Positions 23,217 to 30,092 of a stretch of 31,834 nt of DNA are shown piece after piece (position 1 is the stretch's first letter; the number at the start of each line of letters is the position of its first letter). The translations under genes and the position numbers were made by a program. The notes beneath the pieces are model-generated. The model saw nothing but the letters and a program-made list of their open reading frames with translations. It was not told the origin of the DNA and did not search any database. This stretch comes from Deltaproteobacteria bacterium. Its GTDB lineage: Bacteria; Desulfobacterota; GWC2-55-46; JAUVFY01. Location: NCBI GenBank assembly GCA_030594025.1, contig JAUVFY010000001.1:1-31834 (forward strand). The letters are read 5' to 3'.

Positions 23217-24326
23217 GTGAAGGACACACACGGCGGGGATATCTGGCAGGCTTCGACCCTCACGGGTATACCACCCGGCGATATAATAGACTTCAGCGCA
23301 AACATAAACCCCCTCGGCCCTTCACCCATGGCCACCGAGGCGCTGAAAGAGGCCCTCGGGATGGTCGGGGCCTATCCGGAGCCCGGGGCAGGCGCCCTCA
23401 AGGAGGCCCTTTCAGACTACCACCACATACACCCGGACCGGATACTTCCCGCAAACGGCTCCACCGAGCTTATATACCTCATACCAAGGGTCCTCGCCCC
23501 GAAGACAGCGCTGGTCGTTGAGCCCGCATTCAGCGAGTACGTAAACTCGCTCGTGCCCCTGGGGTGCAGGGTCGATGAGTTTTTAACCGGAGAAGAGGAC
23601 TCATTTGCGCTCGATACGGAAAGGCTCGCTACGAAGCTTAAAAACGGCTATGACGTTTTTTACCTGGCCAACCCCTCGAACCCCGCAGGCTCGCTCGTCG
23701 ATAAAGAGCCCCTCTTACATCTCGCTCGAAAATGCCGTGAGCACGGGACGGTCCTTGTAGTGGACGAGGCATTTGCGGATTTTACGGAAGGGCAGTCGAT
23801 AAAAAAGGAGGCAGCAGAACTAGGCAGTATAGTTGTGTTGAGGTCCATGACCAAGTTCTTCTCCCTGGCCGGCTTGAGGCTCGGCTACATGGTGGCAAGT
23901 GAGGGACTGATAAAGAGGTTTACAGAGCACATCCAGCCATGGGCTGTAAACACACTCGCAATGGTCGCAGGCGAAGCAACACTCAGGGACATGGCTTACA
24001 TGGAGAGGACACTTCGCTGGTTCGGGGAGGAAAAAAAACGCACCGCGGCCGAACTCGCCGCAATCCCCGCCCTTAAGCTCTTCCCGTCGAAAGCGAATTT
24101 TTTCCTCCTCAAGCTCCTTACGGACGCTTTTACAGGTGCGTTGCTTAAAAAAGTCCTTCTTGAAAGAGGGATACTCATAAGGGAGCTGAGCTCAGTAAGG
24201 GGGCTCGGTAAAAGGTTCTTCCGGGTGGCGCTACTTAAAAGGAGGGATAACGAGACCTTAGTCGAGACCCTCAGGTCTTTGCTTCTGGGCATGAAAAGCC
24301 TTGACAGAGCCGACATTTCATGTTAA
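23217..24326 (+). CDS. cobD: threonine-phosphate decarboxylase/CobD-type PLP aminotransferase
   Basis: A 369-residue fold-type-I PLP enzyme that supplies (R)-1-amino-2-propanol phosphate for the cobalamin nucleotide loop. It opens in the typical CobD way with THGGDIW and IIDFSANINPLGP. YPEPGAGALKEAL and ANGSTELIYLI are followed by the Asn/Asp binding motifs in LANPSNPAGS and VVDEAFADF. The PLP lysine lies in SMTKFFSLAGLRLGY. The histidinol-phosphate aminotransferase HisC is a close alternative; THGGDI and the neighbouring cbiP/cbiB genes favour CobD. The start is GTG 23217, preceded by a duplicated AGGGGG site. No terminator is evident directly after it; the riboswitch leader begins about 90 bases further on. 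Confidence 0.9.
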   Translation: MKDTHGGDIWQASTLTGIPPGDIIDFSANINPLGPSPMATEALKEALGMVGAYPEPGAGALKEALSDYHHIHPDRILPANGSTELIYLIPRVLAPKTALVVEPAFSEYVNSLVPLGCRVDEFLTGEEDSFALDTERLATKLKNGYDVFYLANPSNPAGSLVDKEPLLHLARKCREHGTVLVVDEAFADFTEGQSIKKEAAELGSIVVLRSMTKFFSLAGLRLGYMVASEGLIKRFTEHIQPWAVNTLAMVAGEATLRDMAYMERTLRWFGEEKKRTAAELAAIPALKLFPSKANFFLLKLLTDAFTGALLKKVLLERGILIRELSSVRGLGKRFFRVALLKRRDNETLVETLRSLLLGMKSLDRADISC

Positions 24327-24417
24327 TAAGATATTGAAGTATTAGGCGTTTTTATTCAGATGAGGTTTTTACCCGCTGGCAAGGTAGCTTAATACGGAAA
24401 AAAAATTTAATATAAGA

Positions 24418-24562
24418 ACCACCGATAGTGGCAACCCACTCCGGAAGGATGGGACGCAAAGCCATTGACCCGACCCGGATTAGATGCGGAGGGTTTGATT
24501 GGATGCCGAAGTGGTAAGAATAAGACAACCCATCATAGGCTTTGCGGATGATGGGTTTTTTT
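24418..24562 (+). ncRNA. GEMM-type (cyclic-di-GMP-I) riboswitch with terminator expression platform
   Basis: The aptamer core matches the GEMM-I pattern: GGCAA (24430-24434), CCCACTCC, a GGAA (GNRA) tetraloop, GGATGGG, then ACGCAAAGCC (24454-24463). The second arm follows and ends in GGATGCCGAAG. The closing helix is ACCAC (24418-24422) with GTGGT (24511-24515), giving a 98-base aptamer. Twelve bases further is a Rho-independent terminator whose loop carries GGCTTTGCG (24538-24546), the exact reverse complement of CGCAAAGCC (24455-24463) in the aptamer core. That offers two exclusive pairings, and I infer a ligand-dependent transcription switch, probably OFF when ligand locks the core. The intact GG of GGCAA argues for c-di-GMP rather than the cGAMP variant, tentatively. 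Confidence 0.85.
24527..24562 (+). terminator. Rho-independent terminator of the GEMM riboswitch
   Basis: A 10-bp perfect stem AACCCATCAT / ATGATGGGTT with an 11-base loop, followed by a run of seven T from the stem end. The loop contains the 9 bases complementary to the aptamer core. Confidence 0.93.
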
Positions 24563-24595
24563 CTGGGGCGCTACAGTCATTATGAGAGAAGCGCC

Positions 24596-24624
24596 TTGAC
24601 AAAATAGATACCACGTGATATAAA
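24596..24624 (+). promoter_or_regulatory. strong sigma70 promoter between the riboswitch and the PstS-like gene
   Basis: Perfect TTGACA (24596-24601), an exact 17-base spacer, then TATAAA (24619-24624). It lies 34 bases after the riboswitch terminator, so transcription can restart independently. Predicted start near 24631. Confidence 0.8.
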
Positions 24625-24627
24625 TCC

Positions 24628-24705
24628 GCTGTTTCAAGAAAAACAGCTTGTTATCACGCCGGGTGATGAAGCCCTAAGGCACATGTTTAGCCTTGGGGCT
24701 TTTTT
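24628..24705 (+). ncRNA. short terminated leader RNA or small RNA before the first PstS-like gene
   Basis: From the promoter just upstream the transcript would pass GCTGTTT/AAACAGC (24628-24647, partly upstream of the start), then ATCAC/GTGAT (24653-24667), and then an 11-bp terminator stem (24670-24705). The piece GGTGATGAAGCCCTAAGGC closely resembles GGTGAAGGTGCCTCAAGGC in the leader at 25551, which also ends in a terminator. This suggests a shared attenuator or RNA family rather than two random terminators. It could be an independent RNA of about 75 bases. No known aptamer is recognised. Confidence 0.45.
24670..24705 (+). terminator. Rho-independent terminator in the second leader
   Basis: AGCCCTAAGGC / GCCTTGGGGCT form 11 pairs (one T-G) around the loop ACATGTTTA, followed by TTTTTT. 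It lies 80 bases before the PstS-like start codon, so it would attenuate that gene. Confidence 0.92.
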
Positions 24706-24785
24706 ATTTCAAGGATGTTTATAAAATAAACGGACTCCTGCGATTATGCGAAGGTAGCTGACGGCCCACATATAGAGGTGGTAAA

Positions 24786-25337
24786 ATGAAAATCACCGCG
24801 GTCGTAGCGTTGCTTTCATTCGTTCCTCGAACACTTTCTAACCGCCCCTTTCCAGGGGGCCGAGGTAGAGGACTGCGCCCCGTGCATGGTAAAAAGCAGA
24901 GTTTTATATGGGGCTTGGTTCTTTTATTGTTCTTTTTCTTCCATTCATATGCATATGCCCAGGACTTCATCGTGGTCGTAAACAAGGACGGCCCCCTGAA
25001 CGATGCCAACATGGATGTAATAAAGAAGATATATCTCGGGGAGAAGAAGTTCGTGGACTCAACAAAGATCATGCCCATACATTTAAAAGAGGGCCCTGCC
25101 AAGGACGCCTTCCTCAAAACCGTTGTCGGTATGAGCTCAAAGGAATACAAGCATTACAGTCTACAGAAGCTCTTCCAGGAAGGGTTGCAATTCCACTCGA
25201 TAGCAATCCCCGTGGAAATCGTTGAGTTTGTGAGTAAAGAGAAAGGGGCGGTGGCCTATCTGCCGGCCTTCTGGACCACGGCCATTCAATCCGGGATCGG
25301 AAGAGGCACGGAGGAGATTAAGATTATTGGTCCCTGA
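24786..25337 (+). CDS. short PstS-like periplasmic substrate-binding protein (first copy)
   Basis: A periplasmic binding protein of the small PstS-like (PBP_like) class, about half the size of true PstS. The mature part reads FIVVVNKDGPL, IKKIYLGEKKFV, the GMSSKEYKH motif, LFQEGL and a KEKGAVAYLPAFW segment, ending EIKIIGP. Members of this class bind phosphate or similar oxyanions, usually without a dedicated permease. A paralog lies at 26945. From ATG 24786 (GAGGTGG just upstream) the protein has 183 residues, but the first 32, rich in Arg, Pro and Gly, precede a normal signal peptide (FIWGLVLLLFFFFHSYAYAQ). GTG 24882 would give 151 residues, like the paralog's 147. Which start is used is unresolved. 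Confidence 0.8.
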   Translation: MKITAVVALLSFVPRTLSNRPFPGGRGRGLRPVHGKKQSFIWGLVLLLFFFFHSYAYAQDFIVVVNKDGPLNDANMDVIKKIYLGEKKFVDSTKIMPIHLKEGPAKDAFLKTVVGMSSKEYKHYSLQKLFQEGLQFHSIAIPVEIVEFVSKEKGAVAYLPAFWTTAIQSGIGRGTEEIKIIGP

Positions 25338-25438
25338 GGGCCGCGACACGGGCGAAGGGCTTTGGCCCGCGCGTTAGAGGAAGTTTGACGAACCCCCTCT
25401 CGATGGGCTTTCCCCTGCATTCTCTTCCATAAGCCTCC
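25338..25438 (+). other. gene-free stretch after the first PstS-like gene
   Basis: No gene is seen here. The first 40 bases are GC-rich with a small possible hairpin (CGGGC 25351 region with GCCCG), but no T-run follows, so it is not a clear terminator. The remainder leads into the promoter at 25439; together with the leader it makes a 328-base stretch without a coding region. Confidence 0.4.
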
Positions 25439-25467
25439 TTGACACCTTGCTTTTTCCGTGGTAGAAG
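25439..25467 (+). promoter_or_regulatory. promoter for the porin operon leader
   Basis: TTGACA (25439-25444), a 17-base spacer and TAGAAG (25462-25467). The -10 lies in the first unit of a 9-base tandem repeat, so TAGAAG/TAGAAC-like hexamers recur at 9-base steps. Confidence 0.5.
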
Positions 25468-25487
25468 TAGTAGAAGTAATAGAACTA
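25461..25487 (+). repeat. 9-base tandem repeat, three units, across the -10 region
   Basis: GTAGAAGTA, GTAGAAGTA and ATAGAACTA (25461-25487); two perfect copies and one with two changes. It covers the -10 and presumptive start of the porin-leader transcript. Confidence 0.8.
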
Positions 25488-25516
25488 TTTGAAGATTTTT
25501 TAGGTAAGAAGATAAA

Positions 25517-25596
25517 ATGCTGTATGGGTATGCTCCTTTATGCAGCATAAGGTGAAGGTGCCTCAAGGCTGCGTTCTGCTCCTGGGGCATTTTTTT
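25517..25596 (+). ncRNA. terminated leader RNA before the porin gene
   Basis: A stem ATGCTG/CAGCAT (25517-25548, inner GGG/TCC pairs) precedes GGTGAAGGTGCCTCAAGGC and a terminator. The order hairpin, GGTGA box and terminator is the same as in the leader at 24628-24705. About 70 bases separate the terminator from the porin start, so premature termination would control the porin and the four genes behind it. No known riboswitch class is recognised. Confidence 0.45.
25559..25596 (+). terminator. Rho-independent terminator in the porin leader
   Basis: TGCCTCAAGG pairs with CCTGGGGCA (one bulged A, one T-G pair) around a 12-base loop, followed by seven T. Confidence 0.88.
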
Positions 25597-25665
25597 GTTT
25601 ATAAATATTCGGATTCAGGTATTTTTCTGCAGGCTGCAAACCGTATTTAGAAAGAGGTGAATGAC

Positions 25666-26931
25666 ATGAAAATCGCAAGGGTAGTTTTTTTGGTCTTCTT
25701 TTTCTTCCTCTTCACGGTGGTCCCGGACTCAGGGGCGGACGAGCTCTCGGACCTTAAAAAGGCGGTCGAGGAGCAGGAAAGAGAGCTTCAAGAGTTAAGG
25801 AAGAAGGTCGAAGAGCTGGAGAAGAAACGCCTTGAGGAAGAAGATGCTGAGAAGAAGATGGATGTAAGGGAACATGAAGAGCTCAAAAAAAAGGTCGAAG
25901 AGCTCGAGGAGAGAAGACGGCTCGAGGGGGAGGCGGCCAAGGAGATGAAGGAATTACTTCCCAAGTTCGGCGTGAACCTGGGCCTTTTCGGGGACATAAA
26001 TTATTCTTCTGAAAGCAGGGAGAAGAGAGTTGACACCTTTTCCCTGGGCAATGCAGCACTTTACTCTACCGCTGGCTACGGTGAGCGTTTGAACTTCCTC
26101 GCTGAGTTATTAATTGAGTTCGAGGAAGATAACGACGTGGAAGTCGACATGGAGAGGCTCTGGGCGGGCTACACAATAAACGATTTACTGATCATTCGCG
26201 CGGGCAAGTTCCACACGCCAGTAGGCTACTGGAACAAGACCTTCCATCACGGAAAACACCTCTTTCACACGGTGGAAAGGCCGTTTTTTATTAAATTCGA
26301 AGACGATGAAGGCATAGTTCCGGTACATTTAATAGGGCTTGAGTTCTCAGGGAGCGCCGACATCGGGCCGGCGAAGGCCAAATACTGGCTCATGGTGGGA
26401 AATGAACCTGTAATAGAGAACGGCAAGCTTAAGCCGAGCAATACAACCGACGACGACTCCTCCAAGGCGCTTGCTTTCAGGGTCGCGTTGAGCCCGAAGA
26501 GGCTGCCGGGTCTGTCCGTGGGCCTCTTTTTTACGCATTTCCCCGTGGAGACCACCCTCAAGCCCGGGCTCGACGAAAACATCTACGGGCTGGACGTGCA
26601 CTATGAGAGGGCCGGGCTGGAGTTCTTAGGCGAGTACTACTTCTTCGACAACAGCGTGGCCTCTGCAAACGCGTTCTACGCCCAGCTGTCTAAAGACTTA
26701 GGTCGATTTACACCGTATACGAGGTTCGAATGGCTCGACGTGGATAGTGACGACCCCTACATGAGCGACCTTAACGGCGCTTTCGACAGGTCGCAGTTCA
26801 TAGGCGGTTTGAGGTTCGATATAGATCTCCTGCACTCGAGCCTCAAGGCCCAGTACCGTCACGACGACGATAGAGGCCCTGCAGACGATGACTTCGACAT
26901 CTTCGAGGCCCAGTGGACATTTCATTTTTAA
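25666..26931 (+). CDS. outer-membrane porin with N-terminal coiled coil
   Basis: A 421-residue exported beta-barrel protein. The signal peptide (VVFLVFFFFLFTVVPDSGA) is followed by a long, very charged coiled coil (about residues 25-95, heptads such as LRKKVEELEKK and LKKKVEELEERR), probably a periplasmic trimerising stalk. The barrel starts at LPKFGVNLGLFGDINY and continues with alternating strands (RAGKFHTPVGYWNKTF, VHLIGLEFSG, LEFLGEYYFFDN, RFTPYTRFEWLDVDSDD). It ends in the outer-membrane signature FHF. The pattern resembles phosphate-selective porin O/P-type or related anaerobe porins. ATG 25666 has AAAGAGG 8 bases upstream; GTG 25657 is unlikely. It is the first gene of a tight operon with the PstS-like, kinase and NHL genes, and its leader holds a terminator. 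Confidence 0.85.
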   Translation: MKIARVVFLVFFFFLFTVVPDSGADELSDLKKAVEEQERELQELRKKVEELEKKRLEEEDAEKKMDVREHEELKKKVEELEERRRLEGEAAKEMKELLPKFGVNLGLFGDINYSSESREKRVDTFSLGNAALYSTAGYGERLNFLAELLIEFEEDNDVEVDMERLWAGYTINDLLIIRAGKFHTPVGYWNKTFHHGKHLFHTVERPFFIKFEDDEGIVPVHLIGLEFSGSADIGPAKAKYWLMVGNEPVIENGKLKPSNTTDDDSSKALAFRVALSPKRLPGLSVGLFFTHFPVETTLKPGLDENIYGLDVHYERAGLEFLGEYYFFDNSVASANAFYAQLSKDLGRFTPYTRFEWLDVDSDDPYMSDLNGAFDRSQFIGGLRFDIDLLHSSLKAQYRHDDDRGPADDDFDIFEAQWTFHF

Positions 26932-26944
26932 ACTGGAGAATCTG

Positions 26945-27388
26945 ATGAGGCTTTTTCTTATTTTATTCTTCCTTTTTCTCCAGCCCTATGCATATGGAGC
27001 GGAAAAAGAAGGCCTAATCGTGATAGTAAACGAGAAAGGGCCTCTGACAGAGGCCAGCATGGAAGAAGTACGGGATGTCTATCTCGGTGAGAAGAGGTTT
27101 GTCGAAGGTACGAGGCTCCTGCCCGTTAACTTTACCGAGGGACCGCTAAAAGACCTTTTCCTTAAGAAGATCGTGGGTATGAGCTCGAAGGAATATAAGC
27201 ACCACTGGATTAGGAAGGTCTTCCAGGAGGGGCTCACCATCCCCACCACAATGGGGAGCCCCATTGCTATCATAGAGTTTGTTGTTAAGGAGAAAGGTGC
27301 GGTGGCCTATCTACCGGCTTCATGGGCAGAGGCCATCCTGTCCGGGATCGCAGATGTCACAGATAAGATTAAGATTATAGGGCCATGA
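26945..27388 (+). CDS. short PstS-like periplasmic substrate-binding protein (second copy)
   Basis: A 147-residue paralog of the protein at 24786. The signal peptide MRLFLILFFLFLQPYAYGA is followed by LIVIVNEKGPL, VRDVYLGEKRFV, VGMSSKEYKH, VFQEGL, KEKGAVAYLPASW and the same KIKIIGP ending. By eye about half of the mature residues match the first copy. ATG 26945 has GGAG 6 bases upstream and is 13 bases after the porin stop, so they are co-translated. Its stop codon overlaps the kinase start (ATGA), linking production of the binding protein to the sensor. No ABC permease or ATPase is nearby, which argues for a signalling or ligand-buffering role over import; this is inference. Confidence 0.88.
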   Translation: MRLFLILFFLFLQPYAYGAEKEGLIVIVNEKGPLTEASMEEVRDVYLGEKRFVEGTRLLPVNFTEGPLKDLFLKKIVGMSSKEYKHHWIRKVFQEGLTIPTTMGSPIAIIEFVVKEKGAVAYLPASWAEAILSGIADVTDKIKIIGP

Positions 27389-28977
27389 AATTAAAGACAG
27401 GTATAAAAAGGAAGATTCTGGGCTCTTTCTTGGGCACCTTTATTGTATGGACGGTCATCATCTCCACGTTCATATTCTGGTCGTACTTTGTCATAGGGGG
27501 TCTCATCGGTACGGTGGGTGTGATGGACACCATCTCCCAGCAGGCGGAGGTAACGGGCGAGCTGAGGTTACAGCTTCAAAAGCTTCTTAAGACCTCCGGC
27601 GATTACCTTATAACAGGGGACATAGAAAAGAGGGACGAATTCGACACCATAGTCACGAGGATATCTATCCTTTTAAGCGCGCTTGAGGAGCTAACGAAAG
27701 AAGTGGAACAGGTCGTCGAAGAGCGGCGATACCCGCTTCAAAAAATCAGGGACGGGTCCATGAAATTAAGCTCCATGACAGTTGAGCTGATGTATCTCGA
27801 CGACCCGGTGGGCAACATTGAGGCTGCAAGGCTCATGGAGGAGGCCACGGCCTTCGGTGAAAGGGTTATAGTCGATGCCGAGGAGTTCCACAGCATAGCC
27901 GAAGTGGATAGAATTTTGATGATCGAGGAAACATCTCTTAGCATCTCCCGGACAAAGACCTTTCTTTACATACTCCCCCCGCTGGGGCTCTTTGCATTCA
28001 TCATGCTCTATCTTTACCTGCGGTATTACATAACAAATCCCCTTACCGAGTTTTACAAGGGTGCGGACAGGGTAGCAAAGGGGGACTTCGACCACTCCGT
28101 GGATGTAAAGACCGGGGACGAACTGGAGGGCCTGGCAGACGGGTTCAACAGGATGGCCTCGGCACTTAAGGAAAGGGAGGCGAAGCTTCTGAGTCTTCTC
28201 AAGGTGGCGGACAAGATTAACGAAGAGCTTATAGCCGCAAGCCAGCACAAGTCCTCCTTCCTCGCGAACATAAGCCATGAGCTCAAGACCCCCTTAACCC
28301 ATATATTGGGTTTTTCGGAACTCTTGAAGATGGAGGCGGGGGGCAAGCTCCCGGATACATACCGCAGGTACGCGGACTACATCTATAAGAGCGGAAAAGA
28401 CCTTTTGGAACTTATAAACTCAATGCTCGAGGTAACGCGCGCCTCCGGTGTTGCCGAACCCGAGTTGAAGAAGTTCCCTGTGAACAAGGCCATCGACGAA
28501 GTGGTGAAAAAGATAGGTTCCGATGCCGACAAGAAAAAGCTGGACTTTAAGGTGGAGGTCGACAAAGAACTGGGTCTTTTAAAGGCCGATAGAAATATGT
28601 TCAGCCAGATCCTCACGAGCCTGCTTTCCAACGCCATCAAGTTCACGCCCAAAGGAGGCTCCGTAAGGCTCGTGGTGTCGCAGACGGTTGAAGTCGAGGA
28701 GAGGGTCCTGAAGATGGTCGTCGAGGACACGGGCATAGGGATAAGACCGGAGGACAAGGAGACCGTCTTCGAATCCTTCGAGGTCGGGGACCTGACCCCT
28801 ACCAGGGAGTTCGGTGGACTCGGCATAGGGCTCGCCCTTACAAAGAGGTTCGTGGAGTTCCACGGCGGAAAGATAACCATCGAGAGCGAGTTGGGCAAGG
28901 GCTCCACCTTCGTTGTGCTCTTGCCCATAGGTAGAGTAGAGCCCGTAGGCCATGAGGAGGCTGAGAGTGAAAAATGA
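27385..28977 (+). CDS. membrane sensor histidine kinase with HAMP domain
   Basis: A 530-residue hybrid-less sensor kinase. Transmembrane helix 1 (about residues 12-43, SFLGTFIVWTVIISTFIF) and helix 2 (about 190-212, FLYILPPLGLFAFIMLYLYL) bound a periplasmic, mostly helical domain of about 145 residues. HAMP follows (NPLTEFYKGADRVAKGDF), then the H-box FLANISHELKTPL with the phosphorylated His near 298. The ATPase domain shows the N-box LLSNAIKFTPKGG (Asn about 416), G1 VEDTGIGI (Asp about 448) and G2 GLGIGLAL. No response regulator lies beside it. It overlaps both neighbours by 4 bases, so it is stoichiometrically coupled to the PstS-like protein, its probable periplasmic ligand-presenting partner by inference. 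Confidence 0.95.
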   Translation: MKLKTGIKRKILGSFLGTFIVWTVIISTFIFWSYFVIGGLIGTVGVMDTISQQAEVTGELRLQLQKLLKTSGDYLITGDIEKRDEFDTIVTRISILLSALEELTKEVEQVVEERRYPLQKIRDGSMKLSSMTVELMYLDDPVGNIEAARLMEEATAFGERVIVDAEEFHSIAEVDRILMIEETSLSISRTKTFLYILPPLGLFAFIMLYLYLRYYITNPLTEFYKGADRVAKGDFDHSVDVKTGDELEGLADGFNRMASALKEREAKLLSLLKVADKINEELIAASQHKSSFLANISHELKTPLTHILGFSELLKMEAGGKLPDTYRRYADYIYKSGKDLLELINSMLEVTRASGVAEPELKKFPVNKAIDEVVKKIGSDADKKKLDFKVEVDKELGLLKADRNMFSQILTSLLSNAIKFTPKGGSVRLVVSQTVEVEERVLKMVVEDTGIGIRPEDKETVFESFEVGDLTPTREFGGLGIGLALTKRFVEFHGGKITIESELGKGSTFVVLLPIGRVEPVGHEEAESEK

Positions 28978-30083
28978 AATTACAGTCAGGGTATAGGGGT
29001 ATTTTCGCCCTGACCGTTTTAGTCTTCTTTTCCGGAGCCGCACTTTCTTACGGAATCCCCTTCAAAAAAAGACAAACGACCTTTTATGTCACCACCCTGG
29101 CCGGCACGGGTGTGAAGGGCCATGAAAACGGAAGCCCCGACAGGGCGAGCTTCAACTGGCCTACAGGGGTGGCCGTTGCCCGCGACGGTACCGTATACGT
29201 GGCCGATTTTTCAAACAACGCCATAAGGAAGATCGACCCCGGCGGCAATGTTACGACTTTTGCAGGCTCCGGAAGGCAGGGACACAAGGACGGGAAGGGT
29301 ATAGATGCGCTATTCCACGGTCCCGATAACATGGCCATAGACCCGGAGGGCAACTTATTCGTCGCCGATGCGGACAACTTTAGGATTAGAAAGGTCACCC
29401 CCGACGGGACCGTTACCACGGTAGCCGGAAACGGTTCATTGGGTTACAGGGACGGATTGGCTCACGTTGCCATGTTCGGCTACCCCACGGGCATAGCCGT
29501 GGACATTGAAGGAAACCTCTATGTGGCAGACAGGCGGACCCATACGGTAAGAAAGATAACCACCGAGGGCATGGTCATGACTATCGCTGGAAACGGCCTG
29601 GCAGGCTACGCCGACGGAAAGGGCAAGGCCTCCCACCTGAGGGAGCCCATAAGCGTTTCCGTAAAGAGTGACGGTACGGTCTATGTCGCCGATTCGGGTA
29701 ACAACGTCATAAGGGAGATAGCCCCGGACGGTACCATAACGACACTTGCCGGGTCAAAACGTCCGGGTTACAAAGACGGTACCGGAAGGGATGCGCGGTT
29801 TAACTGGCCCACCGGCATAGCCGTAGACCCCTCCGGTAACATCTATGTCTGCGATTCGAATAACAACAAGATAAGGCGCATAACGCCGCTCGGTGTCGTG
29901 AGCACAATAGCCGGCGGGACGCTGCCCGGCTCAGCCAACGGCCCCGGCTGGCGCGCGAGCTTCAAATTCCCCACGGGCATATGGCTCGACGGGAAAGGAA
30001 ACATCTATGTCGCGGACTCGGGCAACAACATGATAAGAAAGATAACACGGCAAAGCTCGCTGGAGGCCCACTTAAGGGATTAA
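28974..30083 (+). CDS. exported NHL-repeat beta-propeller protein
   Basis: A 369-residue protein with a signal peptide (IFALTVLVFFSGAALSYG) and six regular repeats of about 56 residues. Each has a blade pattern like PTGVAVARDGTVYVADFSNN followed by IRKI, a TVTTVAGNG strand and a DG-rich turn. The six copies of (V/I/L)-(Y/F)-V-A/C-D-x-x-N-N indicate a six-bladed NHL propeller. Such propellers bind proteins, carbohydrates or small ligands in the periplasm or at the cell surface. It starts by ATGA overlap with the kinase and ends 9 bases before the helicase gene. Being last in the porin/PstS-like/kinase operon suggests a sensing or scaffolding partner. No catalytic motif is visible. Confidence 0.93.
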   Translation: MKLQSGYRGIFALTVLVFFSGAALSYGIPFKKRQTTFYVTTLAGTGVKGHENGSPDRASFNWPTGVAVARDGTVYVADFSNNAIRKIDPGGNVTTFAGSGRQGHKDGKGIDALFHGPDNMAIDPEGNLFVADADNFRIRKVTPDGTVTTVAGNGSLGYRDGLAHVAMFGYPTGIAVDIEGNLYVADRRTHTVRKITTEGMVMTIAGNGLAGYADGKGKASHLREPISVSVKSDGTVYVADSGNNVIREIAPDGTITTLAGSKRPGYKDGTGRDARFNWPTGIAVDPSGNIYVCDSNNNKIRRITPLGVVSTIAGGTLPGSANGPGWRASFKFPTGIWLDGKGNIYVADSGNNMIRKITRQSSLEAHLRD

Positions 30084-30092
30084 CTGCAAGCC

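Noticed and set aside
24418..24515. Assignment of the riboswitch to the cGAMP-specific GEMM variant.
   Set aside because: That variant changes a conserved G of the GGCAA segment to A; both G are present here. My position assignment is from memory, so ligand identity stays open, but c-di-GMP is the default.
24651..24700. Possible fluoride riboswitch (GGTGATG piece before paired GCC).
   Set aside because: The required pseudoknot partners and the conserved 3' UAAUGACUCCUAC-like part are absent.
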